Program-made: the position numbers and the translations under genes
Shown here: positions 14,013 through 21,291 of the stretch, piece after piece
Layout: each line of letters starts with the position of its first letter
Position numbering within the stretch: the first letter of the stretch is position 1
Assembly: GCA_910586835.1 (NCBI GenBank)
Contig: CAJUJU010000027.1
Coordinates: 21,928-45,955 of the forward strand
Length of the DNA: 24,028 nt
Source of the DNA: an uncultured Acetatifactor sp.
GTDB taxonomy: Bacteria; Bacillota; Clostridia; Lachnospirales; Lachnospiraceae
Direction: 5' to 3'
Notes under the pieces: generated by a model
What the model was told of the DNA's origin: nothing
The model's database searches: none
Seen by the model: the letters and a program-made list of their open reading frames with translations, nothing else

Positions 14013-15289
14013 ACCACGCACCCGTGGGCGGGAACTTTTGTCCTCAGCGCGCCCCCGGTGACGGCTGCCTGCTCACCGGTCCACAGCTCCGTCAGCAAAT
14101 CCCCGGAGCCGATACCCGCAGCCTCGGACTCCACAGACAGCTCTGCCTCCTCTTCTCCCAGATTGAACAGGGCCACATATCTGGAACCGGTCTTTTCATT
14201 GTATGCCTTCCAGATTGCTTTCCTGTCATCCAGGCAGAGCTGCCTGGGTCTGCAGTCGGGCGTCAGCATTTCCAGCACCTTCCGGTTCGTCAGCAGCTCC
14301 AGCGTACTCTCGTCCAGCTTCGTCAGCTCCGCGCCGATCATCAGGGGAGAGCCAAACAGACACCAGAGCGTCATCATGGTCTTCTGCTCTTCCCTTGAGA
14401 AATTTGTCTGCCTCTCTCCTCCAAAGCCCTTCCCCAAATGCCCCACAGGCAGCATGTCACAGTCGGGATAGCAGCCCTCGGACACATGATTCTGCCACAG
14501 CTCACAGCGGTGGAACATATCCTTCAGAAGCTTCCAGTCGTCCCAGAAATCATCGGTAATCCGCCACATATTGGCATAGGTCTCGTAATGCCATGCCTTT
14601 TCGATCAGGGCAGGTCCCGGAGAAAGGGAAAGCACGATCTCCCGACCGCAGTTCTGAATCGCCTTTGCCAGCATCTCTATCTCATGACGCCCGGAATAGG
14701 GATTGTGGGGATACAGATTCGTGTTGCAGATATCATCGCACTTGATAAAGTCCACTCCCCAGGCCGCGTACAGCTCCAGAATGGAATTGTAATAGACCTG
14801 CCCCTCCGGCATATCCCGCACGCCGTACATATCGGGATTCCAGCCGCAGATGGAGGAAGGGTTGGCGATGACGTTGGCCGTCGTATTCGTTCCCTTCACC
14901 GGCATATGCTCATGGGCTGCCGTTCTGGGAATCCCTCGCATAATATGTATCCCAAACTTCAGTCCCAGGGCATGTACATAATCCGCCAGAGGCTGAAAGC
15001 CCTTCCCGCCTGCCGCGGAGGGAAATCTCTCCGGATCGGGTAGCAGCCTGCCAAACTCATCCATCTCCAGCTCGTTGAAGGGAATGTACTGATAAACGTC
15101 CCTCTGGCTTCCTGCCCCGTGGGCGAACCACTCAATGTCAATTACAATATACTGCCATCCAAACTCCTTCAGATGCTTCGCCATGTAGTCGGCATTGGCC
15201 TTTACCTGATCCTCGTTTACCGTGGTGTCGTAATAGTCATAACTGTTCCACCCCATGGGCGGCGTTACCGCAAATTTGTTCTTATCCAT
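14003..15289 (-). CDS. GH27-type alpha-galactosidase
   Basis: The ATG at 15289 lies eight bases after GGAGG and is preferred over an ATG five codons upstream. The 428-aa protein has no signal peptide, so it probably acts inside the cell on imported oligosaccharides. TPPMGWNSYDYY at about 9-20 is the classic GH27 N-terminal motif. VIDIEWF follows near 49-55. GVDFIKCDDICN has the likely nucleophile Asp185. WRITDDFWDDW has the likely acid/base at Asp246 or 247. FGSPLMIGAELTKLDE precedes the C-terminal beta domain. The family removes terminal alpha-galactose; some members act on beta-L-arabinopyranose, and this cannot be separated here. It has its own promoter and terminator and stands between the DUF4143 ATPase and the AraC/rhamnose cluster. 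Confidence 0.88.
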   Translation of the reverse strand: MDKNKFAVTPPMGWNSYDYYDTTVNEDQVKANADYMAKHLKEFGWQYIVIDIEWFAHGAGSQRDVYQYIPFNELEMDEFGRLLPDPERFPSAAGGKGFQPLADYVHALGLKFGIHIMRGIPRTAAHEHMPVKGTNTTANVIANPSSICGWNPDMYGVRDMPEGQVYYNSILELYAAWGVDFIKCDDICNTNLYPHNPYSGRHEIEMLAKAIQNCGREIVLSLSPGPALIEKAWHYETYANMWRITDDFWDDWKLLKDMFHRCELWQNHVSEGCYPDCDMLPVGHLGKGFGGERQTNFSREEQKTMMTLWCLFGSPLMIGAELTKLDESTLELLTNRKVLEMLTPDCRPRQLCLDDRKAIWKAYNEKTGSRYVALFNLGEEEAELSVESEAAGIGSGDLLTELWTGEQAAVTGGALRTKVPAHGCVVYS

Positions 15290-15334
15290 CCCTTGTTCCT
15301 CCATAACCGAAATCCGGCAATCTTTTATACCCCG

Positions 15335-15363
15335 ATTATAGTTCATGCAGCCCTTCAATGCAA
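15335..15363 (-). promoter_or_regulatory. Promoter of the GH27 gene
   Basis: On the minus strand TTGCAT (15358-15363) and a consensus TATAAT (15335-15340) are 17 bp apart. The -35 begins only about ten bases after the stop codon of the preceding ATPase gene. Confidence 0.7.
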
Positions 15364-15372
15364 GGACGCTCT

Positions 15373-16713
15373 TCAGAATTCACACTCCTTTAAATACCTT
15401 TTCAGCAAAAAGGTACAGAAATAGGGCATCGTCAGGATCTGATCCTGAAAGCCCACATTCCCGGCGCAGAGCTTCAGACCGTATCTGATATCTTCATATC
15501 TCCCGCTTCCAACTAAAGTCCGCAGGGACTTCGCCGTTCCCTTTCTTGCCTTCACTTCCAGCGGGAGCAGACTTCGGGCCGTGCGGACAAAAAAATCCTC
15601 CTCCAGAGTGGAATCCTCCCGTTTGTAATAAAACAGCTCCGTTCCACTCTTTGTCAGTGCCTCCGCCACAATATTCTCATACAGCGCTCCTTTATACACG
15701 CCAAGATTCCTGTTTACCCGCAGATCCTCCTGCGCTTCCTCATCCAGCATGGCCACCAGCAGCCCCGTATCCGCGAGATAGAGCTTAAACTTACTGTCAT
15801 CATAATTTCCCTTAAGCGGCAGCTCCGGAAAATTCAGGCAATAACAGATCCTCACAATGCCGGCGTCACACAGCCATTCCACACAGCCCCTGTAATCCTT
15901 AAAGCGAGCGCCTGAAGCAACTCTGGAAATCTGAAATTTCTTGTTTTCTTTTGCCAACTGCGGCGGAATCTGGCGAAACACATTGAGAATCCTTGTCTGA
16001 TCCATGCCTTCCGCATATTTCCGGATATCCTCCTTATAATCCTCAATCAGCTGTTTCTGCAGCGTGAGCGTCCCTTCAAACGTGCCGTTTTCAATATATT
16101 CACGGACTACCGCAGGCATGCCGCCCAAAATGCAATAGTCAAGAAACAAACTGTTGTAGACAGACATTTCCACCTCGTTGAAGGGCCTGTATTCCCTCAG
16201 ATGTCCCAGCATCTCCTCCACAGTGGAATCCTCATAACCCTTCGCCCATAAAAATTCCTCAAAATCCAGAGAATACATCTCATAATCCGTCTTATATCCT
16301 ACACTGTTGCTCTCTATCTGTCTGTAATTGATCCCCAGCAAAGAGCCGCTGCAAATCACGTCAAATCTCCCGTCAATCTTAAAAAACTTCAGCGCCGTGG
16401 CAATATCCGGAAATGCCTGCAGCTCGTCAAAAAAAATCAGTGTTTTCCCCTCCGGAAACCGTTTTGCCGGATCCATACGCGAGATATTTCTGACAATATC
16501 CTCCGTCGCATAGCCGTCTGCAGTTATCATGCGATACTTTGGCTCTTCCACGAAATTGATATTTATCACGCTCTCATATGCCGCTTTTGCAAAACGGAGT
16601 ATTGATTCCGTCTTTCCGACCTGTCTCGCTCCCTTCACTATCAAGGGCTTTCGATTCCTGTCTTCCTTCCACTCCCTGAGATATACATCTATCTTTCGCC
16701 TCAGATAAATCAT
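15373..16713 (-). CDS. AAA-family ATPase with DUF4143 (PD-(D/E)XK-like) C-terminus
   Basis: The 446-aa protein has an N-terminal AAA_14-type ATPase: Walker A GARQVGKT at 28-35, Walker B TLIFFDELQ at 91-99, and a sensor-like VICSGSLLG at 119-127. EEFLWAKGY and LGGMPAVVREYIE follow, both typical of this family. The C-terminal DUF4143 part has KGALYENIVAEAL (Glu346) and then LEEDFFV (Asp373) with LPLEVKARKG (Glu386, Lys388), the spacing of a PD-(D/E)XK nuclease-like fold. The family is very common and often multi-copy in gut anaerobes, but its cellular role is not known to me. The ATG follows GGAGG by eleven bases, longer than usual. The upstream 413 nt are repeat-rich. Confidence 0.9.
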   Translation of the reverse strand: MIYLRRKIDVYLREWKEDRNRKPLIVKGARQVGKTESILRFAKAAYESVININFVEEPKYRMITADGYATEDIVRNISRMDPAKRFPEGKTLIFFDELQAFPDIATALKFFKIDGRFDVICSGSLLGINYRQIESNSVGYKTDYEMYSLDFEEFLWAKGYEDSTVEEMLGHLREYRPFNEVEMSVYNSLFLDYCILGGMPAVVREYIENGTFEGTLTLQKQLIEDYKEDIRKYAEGMDQTRILNVFRQIPPQLAKENKKFQISRVASGARFKDYRGCVEWLCDAGIVRICYCLNFPELPLKGNYDDSKFKLYLADTGLLVAMLDEEAQEDLRVNRNLGVYKGALYENIVAEALTKSGTELFYYKREDSTLEEDFFVRTARSLLPLEVKARKGTAKSLRTLVGSGRYEDIRYGLKLCAGNVGFQDQILTMPYFCTFLLKRYLKECEF

Positions 16714-16768
16714 ATTCCGCGAATCCTCCCATCTATCAGAATGAGATCATTTTGCCCCGAATAAAGTT

Positions 16769-16796
16769 ATCATACCATAAATTGCTCCGCAATTTA
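16769..16796 (-). promoter_or_regulatory. Candidate extended -10 promoter and operator dyad of the DUF4143 gene
   Basis: On the minus strand TATGAT (16769-16774) has an upstream TG, an extended -10. No good -35 is visible; its place is taken by the perfect 8-bp dyad TAAATTGC / GCAATTTA at 16778-16796. Confidence 0.4.
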
Positions 16797-16822
16797 CGGC
16801 AGATGGCCATTCGGCCGTTTTC

Positions 16823-16930
16823 TGCCTTTCTGAGTCAACATTGTACCATGATTTCGTGCGCTTCAGCGCACATGGAATCAGAAGTTGACTCAATGCCTTT
16901 CTGAATCAACATTGTACCACAATCCCTGCA
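16823..16930. repeat. 71-bp-period palindromic repeat, copy B
   Basis: TGCCTTTCTGA at 16823 recurs at 16894, a period of 71 bp, the same as copy A at 1-136. The hairpin here is GTGCGC-TTCA-GCGCAC; in copy A it is ATGCGC-TTCA-GCGCAT. Both sides of one base pair have changed together. The GTTGACTC arm is kept, and one partner arm reads GAATCAAC, a G-U pair in minus-strand RNA. The similarity ends near CCCTGCA, as in copy A. Confidence 0.85.
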
Positions 16931-16947
16931 GATTTCCAAGCTGATCA

Positions 16948-17047
16948 CAAAAAAATGAGCGACTTTTTTTATTTTATAACAAAAAAACGAGGGACTTTTT
17001 CCAATTTCCCCACAAAAAATGAGGGATTTTTCCAAATCCCTCATTTT
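16948..17047. repeat. Three degenerate A/T-rich tandem repeats
   Basis: Units of the form CAAAAAAAYGAGSGAY followed by a T run begin at 16948, 16980 and 17013, spaced 32-33 bp. The last one is joined to an inverted partner, making the terminator at 17016-17047. The units look like duplicated terminator arms. Confidence 0.65.
17016..17047 (-). terminator. Terminator of the sugar ABC transporter operon
   Basis: A perfect 14-bp stem AAAATGAGGGATTT / AAATCCCTCATTTT closes a four-base loop. On the minus strand it ends in six T, 80 bases after the permease stop. It could work in both directions. Confidence 0.75.
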
Positions 17048-17126
17048 AACGCTCAGCTTTCCTATTTTCAATCCGCAGACGGCGGCACAAGCCAACCCCA
17101 CAGACAAAATTTCGTTCTTTGCACGC

Positions 17127-17999
17127 TCAGCCCTTCACCGCGCCGCCGGTAACGCCTTCCACATAGTACTTCTGCAGACACATGAACAGAATGGTGATGG
17201 GCACTGCAATCAGCACACCGCCTGCGCAGAACCTGGTGAAGTAACCCTGATAGTCGTTAGTCTTCACCCAGCGATACAGCGCAACTGCCACATTGTAATT
17301 GTCGCTGGAGCCGAAGGCAATGTAGGATGCAAAGATGTAATCACACCAGGGCGCCATAAAGGCCGTCAGCGCCGTATAGATGATAATGGGCTTTGCCAGA
17401 GGAACAATCTGTGTAAAGAAAATCCTTGCTCTGGAAGCGCCGTCGATTCTTGCCGCCTCGTCCAGAGTCTTGGGAATCGTATCCATAAAGCCCTTACACA
17501 CATAATAGCCCATACCTGAACTCGCCACACCGATCAGGATCAATCCCGGAATCGCACCGTCCTGAGTCAGTCCCACCTGCTTCAACAGGAAGTACAGACA
17601 AATCATGGTCAGGAATCCGGGAAACATTCCCAGAATCAGACACACTCTCATCCAGAGCGTCCTCAGCTTAAACCGCATCCGGGACAGGGTATAGCTTACC
17701 ATCAGCACCATACAGGTCTGCCCGATGGAGATAAACGACGCAATAATCAGCGTATTGCCATACCAGCGGAAAAACTTGCTTTCCGATGAGAACAGCCACT
17801 TGTAGGAATCCAGCGAAAAAGTCTTGGGCAGCAGATAGTCCACCATACCGCCGAATTCCAGTTCAAAGGAGCGGAAGCTCTGCAAAACGATACATACAAA
17901 GGGAAGCAGCCAGATCAGACTGATCAAAATCAGCACTGCATATGTGATTCCATTTTTCAATGCCCTGTGCTGCATATGCACTTTTTCTTTCTTTGCCAT
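17127..17999 (-). CDS. Sugar ABC transporter permease, MalG-like
   Basis: The 290-aa integral membrane protein is the second permease subunit of an importer for a sugar or oligosaccharide. It has an N-terminal helix (AVLILISLIWLLPFVCIVLQ) and five further hydrophobic segments. The cytoplasmic EAA loop DEAARIDGASRARIFFTQIV docks the ATPase. MalG-type C-terminal sequence (RFCAGGVLIAVPITILFM, then QKYYVEGVTGGAVKG) completes it; the final VEGVTGGAVKG is highly typical of MalG/GanQ proteins. The ATG overlaps the stop of the upstream permease by one base (TAATG) and has AGGAGGG before it, so translation is probably coupled. The exact sugar is not readable; maltodextrin or galactan oligosaccharides are likely classes. 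Confidence 0.93.
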   Translation of the reverse strand: MAKKEKVHMQHRALKNGITYAVLILISLIWLLPFVCIVLQSFRSFELEFGGMVDYLLPKTFSLDSYKWLFSSESKFFRWYGNTLIIASFISIGQTCMVLMVSYTLSRMRFKLRTLWMRVCLILGMFPGFLTMICLYFLLKQVGLTQDGAIPGLILIGVASSGMGYYVCKGFMDTIPKTLDEAARIDGASRARIFFTQIVPLAKPIIIYTALTAFMAPWCDYIFASYIAFGSSDNYNVAVALYRWVKTNDYQGYFTRFCAGGVLIAVPITILFMCLQKYYVEGVTGGAVKG

Positions 18000-19375
18000 T
18001 ATTGGAATCCCTCCTCGTCCTTAACTGAAGGTAACAGGCTGTAAGCAATCAATGATGTGACAGCCATCACCACAAATACCATGATACCGATAACCGCCGC
18101 CATGGCGTAATTTGTCTCAGTGTACGTCATCTTGTACAGCCAGGTCACCAGCAGATCCGTGGAGCCCGCGCTGCCTACCAGGGACATGGACTGAGGACCG
18201 CCTCCGGACAGCAGATAAATGATATTAAAGTTATTGATATTTCCGGTAAACTGTGTCAGCAGGTAAGGCCCTGTGACAAACAGCATATAGGGAAGGGTAA
18301 TCTTGCGGAACATCTGCCAGCCGTTGGCGCCGTCTATCCTTGCGCTCTCGTACAGGTCTTCTGGAATATTCATCAGGATACCCGTTACAATCAGCATCAG
18401 GTACGGAATACCAACCCAGCAGTTGACAATGATAATGGTGATTCTCGCCAGCGTCGGATTGGTCCAGAAAGGAATATAATCCGATATCACGCCCCACTTC
18501 AGCAGGTAGGAGTTAATCAGGCCGTCGTTGGCAAACAGCTTGGTGACATACAACAGGGATACAAACTGAGGAATCGCAATGGTCATGACCAGGATGGTTC
18601 TCCAAAGCTTCTTGAATTTGATACCCTTTTTATTAATCAGAATTGCAACACCCATACCGAGGAAATAATTCAGGAACGTTGCAAAAAATGCCCAGACCAA
18701 AGTCCATCCCAGCACACGGTAGAAAGTGCCTCCAAAGCCGGCCGTGCCGATAGACAACAGATTCTTAAAGTTTTCCAGCCCCACCCAGGTAAAAAGCTTT
18801 GCCGGGGACTGATGATTGTAGTCATAGTTTGTAAAGGCAACGCCGACCATGAAGAGGATCGGAAGAATCATAAATACAAAAATTCCAAGAGTAGGAAGCG
18901 CCAGCAAGGTCACATGGAACTTGGCGTCCAGAAGCTGATACAGATCCTCCTTCACGGAAGGAACCTTCTTCCCTTCCTTCAGGCACTGCTCTTCATTGCG
19001 GTTCTCCCGCACGTTCATAAACCAGATCAAAACGAAGAAAAAAGTAAGTATAATAGTCAGAAGACCCCACAGCAGAATCAGAAAGCTGTTGTCCCCGTAC
19101 ACCGTCAGAAAAGTCGCAGGATCCATGTGGGTCTCAACGGTTCCCAGCGTGGAAAATTTCGCCAGATACCCTGCGCCAAAGGCTACCATATACCATATGT
19201 ACAATACCTCAATGGCCAGAAACGCGATACCTCTCAGATAATACCTTCTCATCAGAGAGCCGAATCCCAAGATCAGAAAGGAAACCTTTGTCTTCCAGTC
19301 ACCTTCCTTAAACGTGAGTCCTGTCTCTTTTAACTCTTTGCCGATCCCCTTAAAAAATGCTGCAACTTTTTTCAT
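17999..19375 (-). CDS. Sugar ABC transporter permease, MalF-like
   Basis: The start is the ATG at 19375, directly after GGAGG; the open frame further upstream runs into the terminator behind the binding-protein gene. The 458-aa protein is longer than plain permeases. An N-terminal part of about 170 residues carries extra membrane helices (FLAIEVLYIWYMVAFGAGY; FLILLWGLLTIILTFFFVLI), as in MalF proteins of Firmicutes. The transport core begins near LLALPTLGIFVFMILPILF. It includes AIPQFVSLLYVTKLF and the EAA loop YESARIDGANGWQMFRKITL that contacts the ATPase. It pairs with the MalG-like subunit, whose start codon overlaps its stop. No ATPase gene is present, so a shared MsmK-type ATPase encoded elsewhere is inferred. 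Confidence 0.93.
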   Translation of the reverse strand: MKKVAAFFKGIGKELKETGLTFKEGDWKTKVSFLILGFGSLMRRYYLRGIAFLAIEVLYIWYMVAFGAGYLAKFSTLGTVETHMDPATFLTVYGDNSFLILLWGLLTIILTFFFVLIWFMNVRENRNEEQCLKEGKKVPSVKEDLYQLLDAKFHVTLLALPTLGIFVFMILPILFMVGVAFTNYDYNHQSPAKLFTWVGLENFKNLLSIGTAGFGGTFYRVLGWTLVWAFFATFLNYFLGMGVAILINKKGIKFKKLWRTILVMTIAIPQFVSLLYVTKLFANDGLINSYLLKWGVISDYIPFWTNPTLARITIIIVNCWVGIPYLMLIVTGILMNIPEDLYESARIDGANGWQMFRKITLPYMLFVTGPYLLTQFTGNINNFNIIYLLSGGGPQSMSLVGSAGSTDLLVTWLYKMTYTETNYAMAAVIGIMVFVVMAVTSLIAYSLLPSVKDEEGFQ

Positions 19376-19443
19376 ATTACCTCCAAGTCTGCAATGCCTC
19401 CATGGGCAGAATAAAATGTCCGAAAATAAGAAAGTGTGATATG

Positions 19444-19477
19444 AAAAAAGCAGGGGGAGAGGTTTGCTCCCCCCTGC
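19444..19477 (-). terminator. Intercistronic terminator between binding protein and permeases
   Basis: On the minus strand GCAGGGGGGAG pairs with CTCCCCCTGC (one bulge, 7-nt loop; 19450-19477), followed by six T (19444-19449). It starts 17 bases after the binding-protein stop and lies before the MalF-like gene, with no new promoter evident in between. It probably lets only part of the transcripts continue, giving more binding protein than permease. Confidence 0.8.
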
Positions 19478-19493
19478 CCGGAGTAAAATCAAA

Positions 19494-20894
19494 TTACTTC
19501 GCGTAAGAAATACAGTCGTTCTGGAACTGCTCCAGAATCTTCTTCAGATCATCATCAGAGGTATCCTTGGTAATATTTCCGGAGATGATGTCGTCAGCCA
19601 GAGAAGTTGCACGAGACCAGTATGCATCCGGATAATTGCCCTGAGGAATGGTGAAATTCAGCTGTGTAGCCAGTGCAGCCAGCGCGGGATTTGCCTGTAC
19701 GGCCTCGCTGGTCTGTGCGGTCAGGTTGGAAGGACCCCACTCGTTGCTCTCAAATCTTGCCAGCTGAGACTCCGTGTTGGTCAGGTACTGAGCAAGCTCC
19801 AGGCACAGGCGAAGCTTTCCTGCCTCGGTCTGAGGCTTCACACCCAGAAGCTTGAAACCGCCGAAGCCGCCAAGCTGATATTCGTTTCCGTCAGAACCGG
19901 TGAAGGTGGGCAGCTTTACGCACGCGTAGTTATCGCCAAACATGGTCTGAAGAGAGGTCGCGCTCCAGGTTCCGGTAACGATTGCACCGACATTCGTAGC
20001 ATTGTCCGCGCTGGAACCGTTCTGGAAGGAAGGAGAAGAAACCAGGTCAATCATTTCCTTCAGGGCAACCAGTCCCTTGTCAGAGCTATAGTCGATATTG
20101 CACTGTGTAAAGTTTCCGCTGTCATCGGTATCATAGGTCAGCTGACAGTCGGTGCCAAAGAAGAACGCGGGCTGATACCATCCGGAATTCACCTCAAAAT
20201 AGAAGTTCTTTCCTGCCGCCTCACAGGCTGCGGTTACACCCTCCAGCGTGGTGGGGTCGGTAACAACGCTCTTGTCATAGTACAGGAAATAGCCGTTGTC
20301 GGAGGTCATGGGGAACGCATAGGTATTGGAACCTACCATAGCCGCTCCTGCCGCACCGCCGTCGTTCTGCTCGGCAATCCATGTGTCAAAGCCGGTTCCC
20401 GTGATCTGCTGCAGAGCGCCTGCGGATACCAGACGTGAGATCTGATCCTGCGCGAAACCAAAAATGTCCGCGCCGCCAGCCACGTCGGTAATCATGTTGG
20501 ATGAGGCATCGTTTTCGCCAACAGACTCAACGGTCACGGTATACTTGTCAGACAGACCCTTGTCCGCAATAAACTTCTCTGCCATCTCCTGGGTCAGACC
20601 GGTAACGGCATCTGCCGCCCAGATAGTGATGTTGCCTGAACCATAGTCAAAATCTGCGGGAGCCTCGGTTCCGCCTCCCTGGCTTTCCTGATTGTCCTGG
20701 CTTCCCTGGCTCTCCTGACCGCCCTGATTGTCCTGGCTTCCCTGGCTCTCCTGGCCGCCCTGATTGTCCTGGCTTCCCTGGCTCTCCTGGCCGCCCTGAT
20801 CAGAACTGCTGCTGCCGGGCTCGGAACCACAGCCTGCCATCATGGCGGCTGTCATAGACATTACGAGTAAAGCTGCTAATACTTTCTTTTTCAT
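19494..20894 (-). CDS. Sugar ABC transporter substrate-binding lipoprotein
   Basis: The 466-aa protein starts with a lipoprotein signal peptide (MKKKVLAALLVMSMTAAMMAGC); Cys22 is the predicted lipid-anchored residue. Residues 23-77 form a low-complexity Gly/Gln/Ser/Asp linker with three exact 12-residue repeats, GGQESQGSQDNQ. The folded part starts near NITIWAADAVTGLTQEMAEKF, the usual family-1 (MalE-like) solute-binding opening. It continues with DIFGFAQDQISRLVSAGAL and AFPMTSDNGYFLYYDKSVV, both strongly MalE-like, and the aromatic residues fit a carbohydrate ligand. It captures the sugar outside the membrane and delivers it to the MalF/MalG-like permeases. The ATG follows AGGAGG and a clear promoter; the gene is first in the operon. 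Confidence 0.94.
   Translation of the reverse strand: MKKKVLAALLVMSMTAAMMAGCGSEPGSSSSDQGGQESQGSQDNQGGQESQGSQDNQGGQESQGSQDNQESQGGGTEAPADFDYGSGNITIWAADAVTGLTQEMAEKFIADKGLSDKYTVTVESVGENDASSNMITDVAGGADIFGFAQDQISRLVSAGALQQITGTGFDTWIAEQNDGGAAGAAMVGSNTYAFPMTSDNGYFLYYDKSVVTDPTTLEGVTAACEAAGKNFYFEVNSGWYQPAFFFGTDCQLTYDTDDSGNFTQCNIDYSSDKGLVALKEMIDLVSSPSFQNGSSADNATNVGAIVTGTWSATSLQTMFGDNYACVKLPTFTGSDGNEYQLGGFGGFKLLGVKPQTEAGKLRLCLELAQYLTNTESQLARFESNEWGPSNLTAQTSEAVQANPALAALATQLNFTIPQGNYPDAYWSRATSLADDIISGNITKDTSDDDLKKILEQFQNDCISYAK
20688..20795 (-). repeat. 36-bp minisatellite inside the binding-protein linker
   Basis: Three adjacent 36-bp copies start at 20688, 20724 and 20760. They differ by a single base (A at 20718 instead of G), which is silent. 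Each encodes the 12 residues GGQESQGSQDNQ in the spacer between the lipid anchor and the binding domain. A partial degenerate unit follows on the gene-downstream side. Confidence 0.95.
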
Positions 20895-20951
20895 AAGTTA
20901 TCCTCCTGCTTAATTTTTGCGAATGAATTTCGAGTTGTTTCGCATGTCTTG

Positions 20952-20980
20952 ATACTAACATAGGATTTGGTCAACGTCAA
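20952..20980 (-). promoter_or_regulatory. Promoter of the sugar ABC transporter operon
   Basis: On the minus strand TTGACG (20975-20980) and TAGTAT (20952-20957) are 17 bp apart, leaving a leader of about 50 bases before the ATG at 20894. The ribosome binding site is AGGAGG. Confidence 0.65.
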
Positions 20981-21069
20981 TATATTTTTTGTGCAGTTTA
21001 CACATAAAAAAAAAAAAAACGCTATCACTTTTGTGCAATTTTCTTGTCTCCCCGAATAATTTCGCTCAA

Positions 21070-21083
21070 AAGTTTCGAAACTT
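21070..21083. promoter_or_regulatory. Candidate operator, 14-bp perfect palindrome
   Basis: AAGTTTCGAAACTT is fully self-complementary with a central CG, the form bound by LacI-family sugar repressors. It lies about 90 bases upstream of the operon -35, so it would act at a distance or together with the dyad at 20918-20944. Confidence 0.4.
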
Positions 21084-21232
21084 ATCTTCTGTCACTTTTC
21101 GCTTTATTGCTTCCGAAAATCGGCTAAAATGCGTATTTCTCCGATTTCTCTCAGGAAAAAGTTTAGTAAAATTTTGTCGAGTTTTCGGTTCCGCAACGGA
21201 AAACGTTTTTCGACATTGTGAAAGTTGATGAA

Positions 21233-21267
21233 AAAAACAGCGCAGGCGTTCCGCCTGCGCTGTTTTT
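21233..21267 (-). terminator. Terminator of thrH, possibly bidirectional
   Basis: A perfect 16-bp stem AAAAACAGCGCAGGCG / CGCCTGCGCTGTTTTT with a TTC loop is flanked by A on one side and T on the other. It lies 25 bases after the thrH stop and shields the transporter control region. Confidence 0.9.
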
Positions 21268-21291
21268 CTCCTGTATTTCGGACGACAGCCT

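Larger units (their letters stand above)
16714..17126. other. Repeat-rich intergenic island (413 nt, no gene)
   Basis: Between the DUF4143 ATPase and the permease gene lies a stretch without a credible gene but dense in inverted repeats. From left to right it holds an extended -10 (TGGTATGAT on the minus strand, core 16769-16774), a perfect dyad TAAATTGC-TCC-GCAATTTA (16778-16796), and a nested hairpin GGCAGA...TCTGCC with inner GGCC/GGCC (16798-16826). These are followed by copy B of the 71-bp-period repeat and three degenerate 32-33-bp repeats ending in a terminator. A 90-codon minus-strand open frame across it is composed of these repeats and is not credible. Confidence 0.75.
20895..21291. 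promoter_or_regulatory. Long regulatory intergenic region upstream of the transporter operon (397 nt, no gene)
   Basis: This AT-rich stretch holds the operon promoter (20952-20980), a wide dyad TGCGAA / TTCGCA (20918-20944) over the leader, a run of 14 A (21006-21019) where an UP element would lie, and a perfect 14-bp palindrome AAGTTTCGAAACTT (21070-21083). A second centred palindrome AAAACGTTTT lies at 21200-21209, and the terminator of thrH is at its right end. The word TTTCG/CGAAA recurs about nine times. CG-centred palindromes are typical LacI-family operator shapes; no such regulator gene is in the window. Confidence 0.6.

Noticed and set aside
15373..16713. Restriction or abortive-infection defence system
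   Set aside because: The DUF4143 ATPase has a nuclease-like fold signature, but it stands alone with no partner methylase, toxin or antitoxin gene next to it.
16835..17107. Minus-strand 90-codon frame with repeated Phe/Lys-rich peptides
   Set aside because: It spans the 71-bp repeat and the 32-33-bp repeats, crosses the terminator at 17016-17047, and has no good ribosome site.
20688..20795. CRISPR-like 36-bp repeat
   Set aside because: Copies are directly adjacent without spacers and encode an in-frame protein linker.
20989..21228. Plus-strand 79-codon frame upstream of the transporter operon
   Set aside because: Its codons reflect AT-rich regulatory DNA; it begins next to a poly-A run and has no ribosome site.
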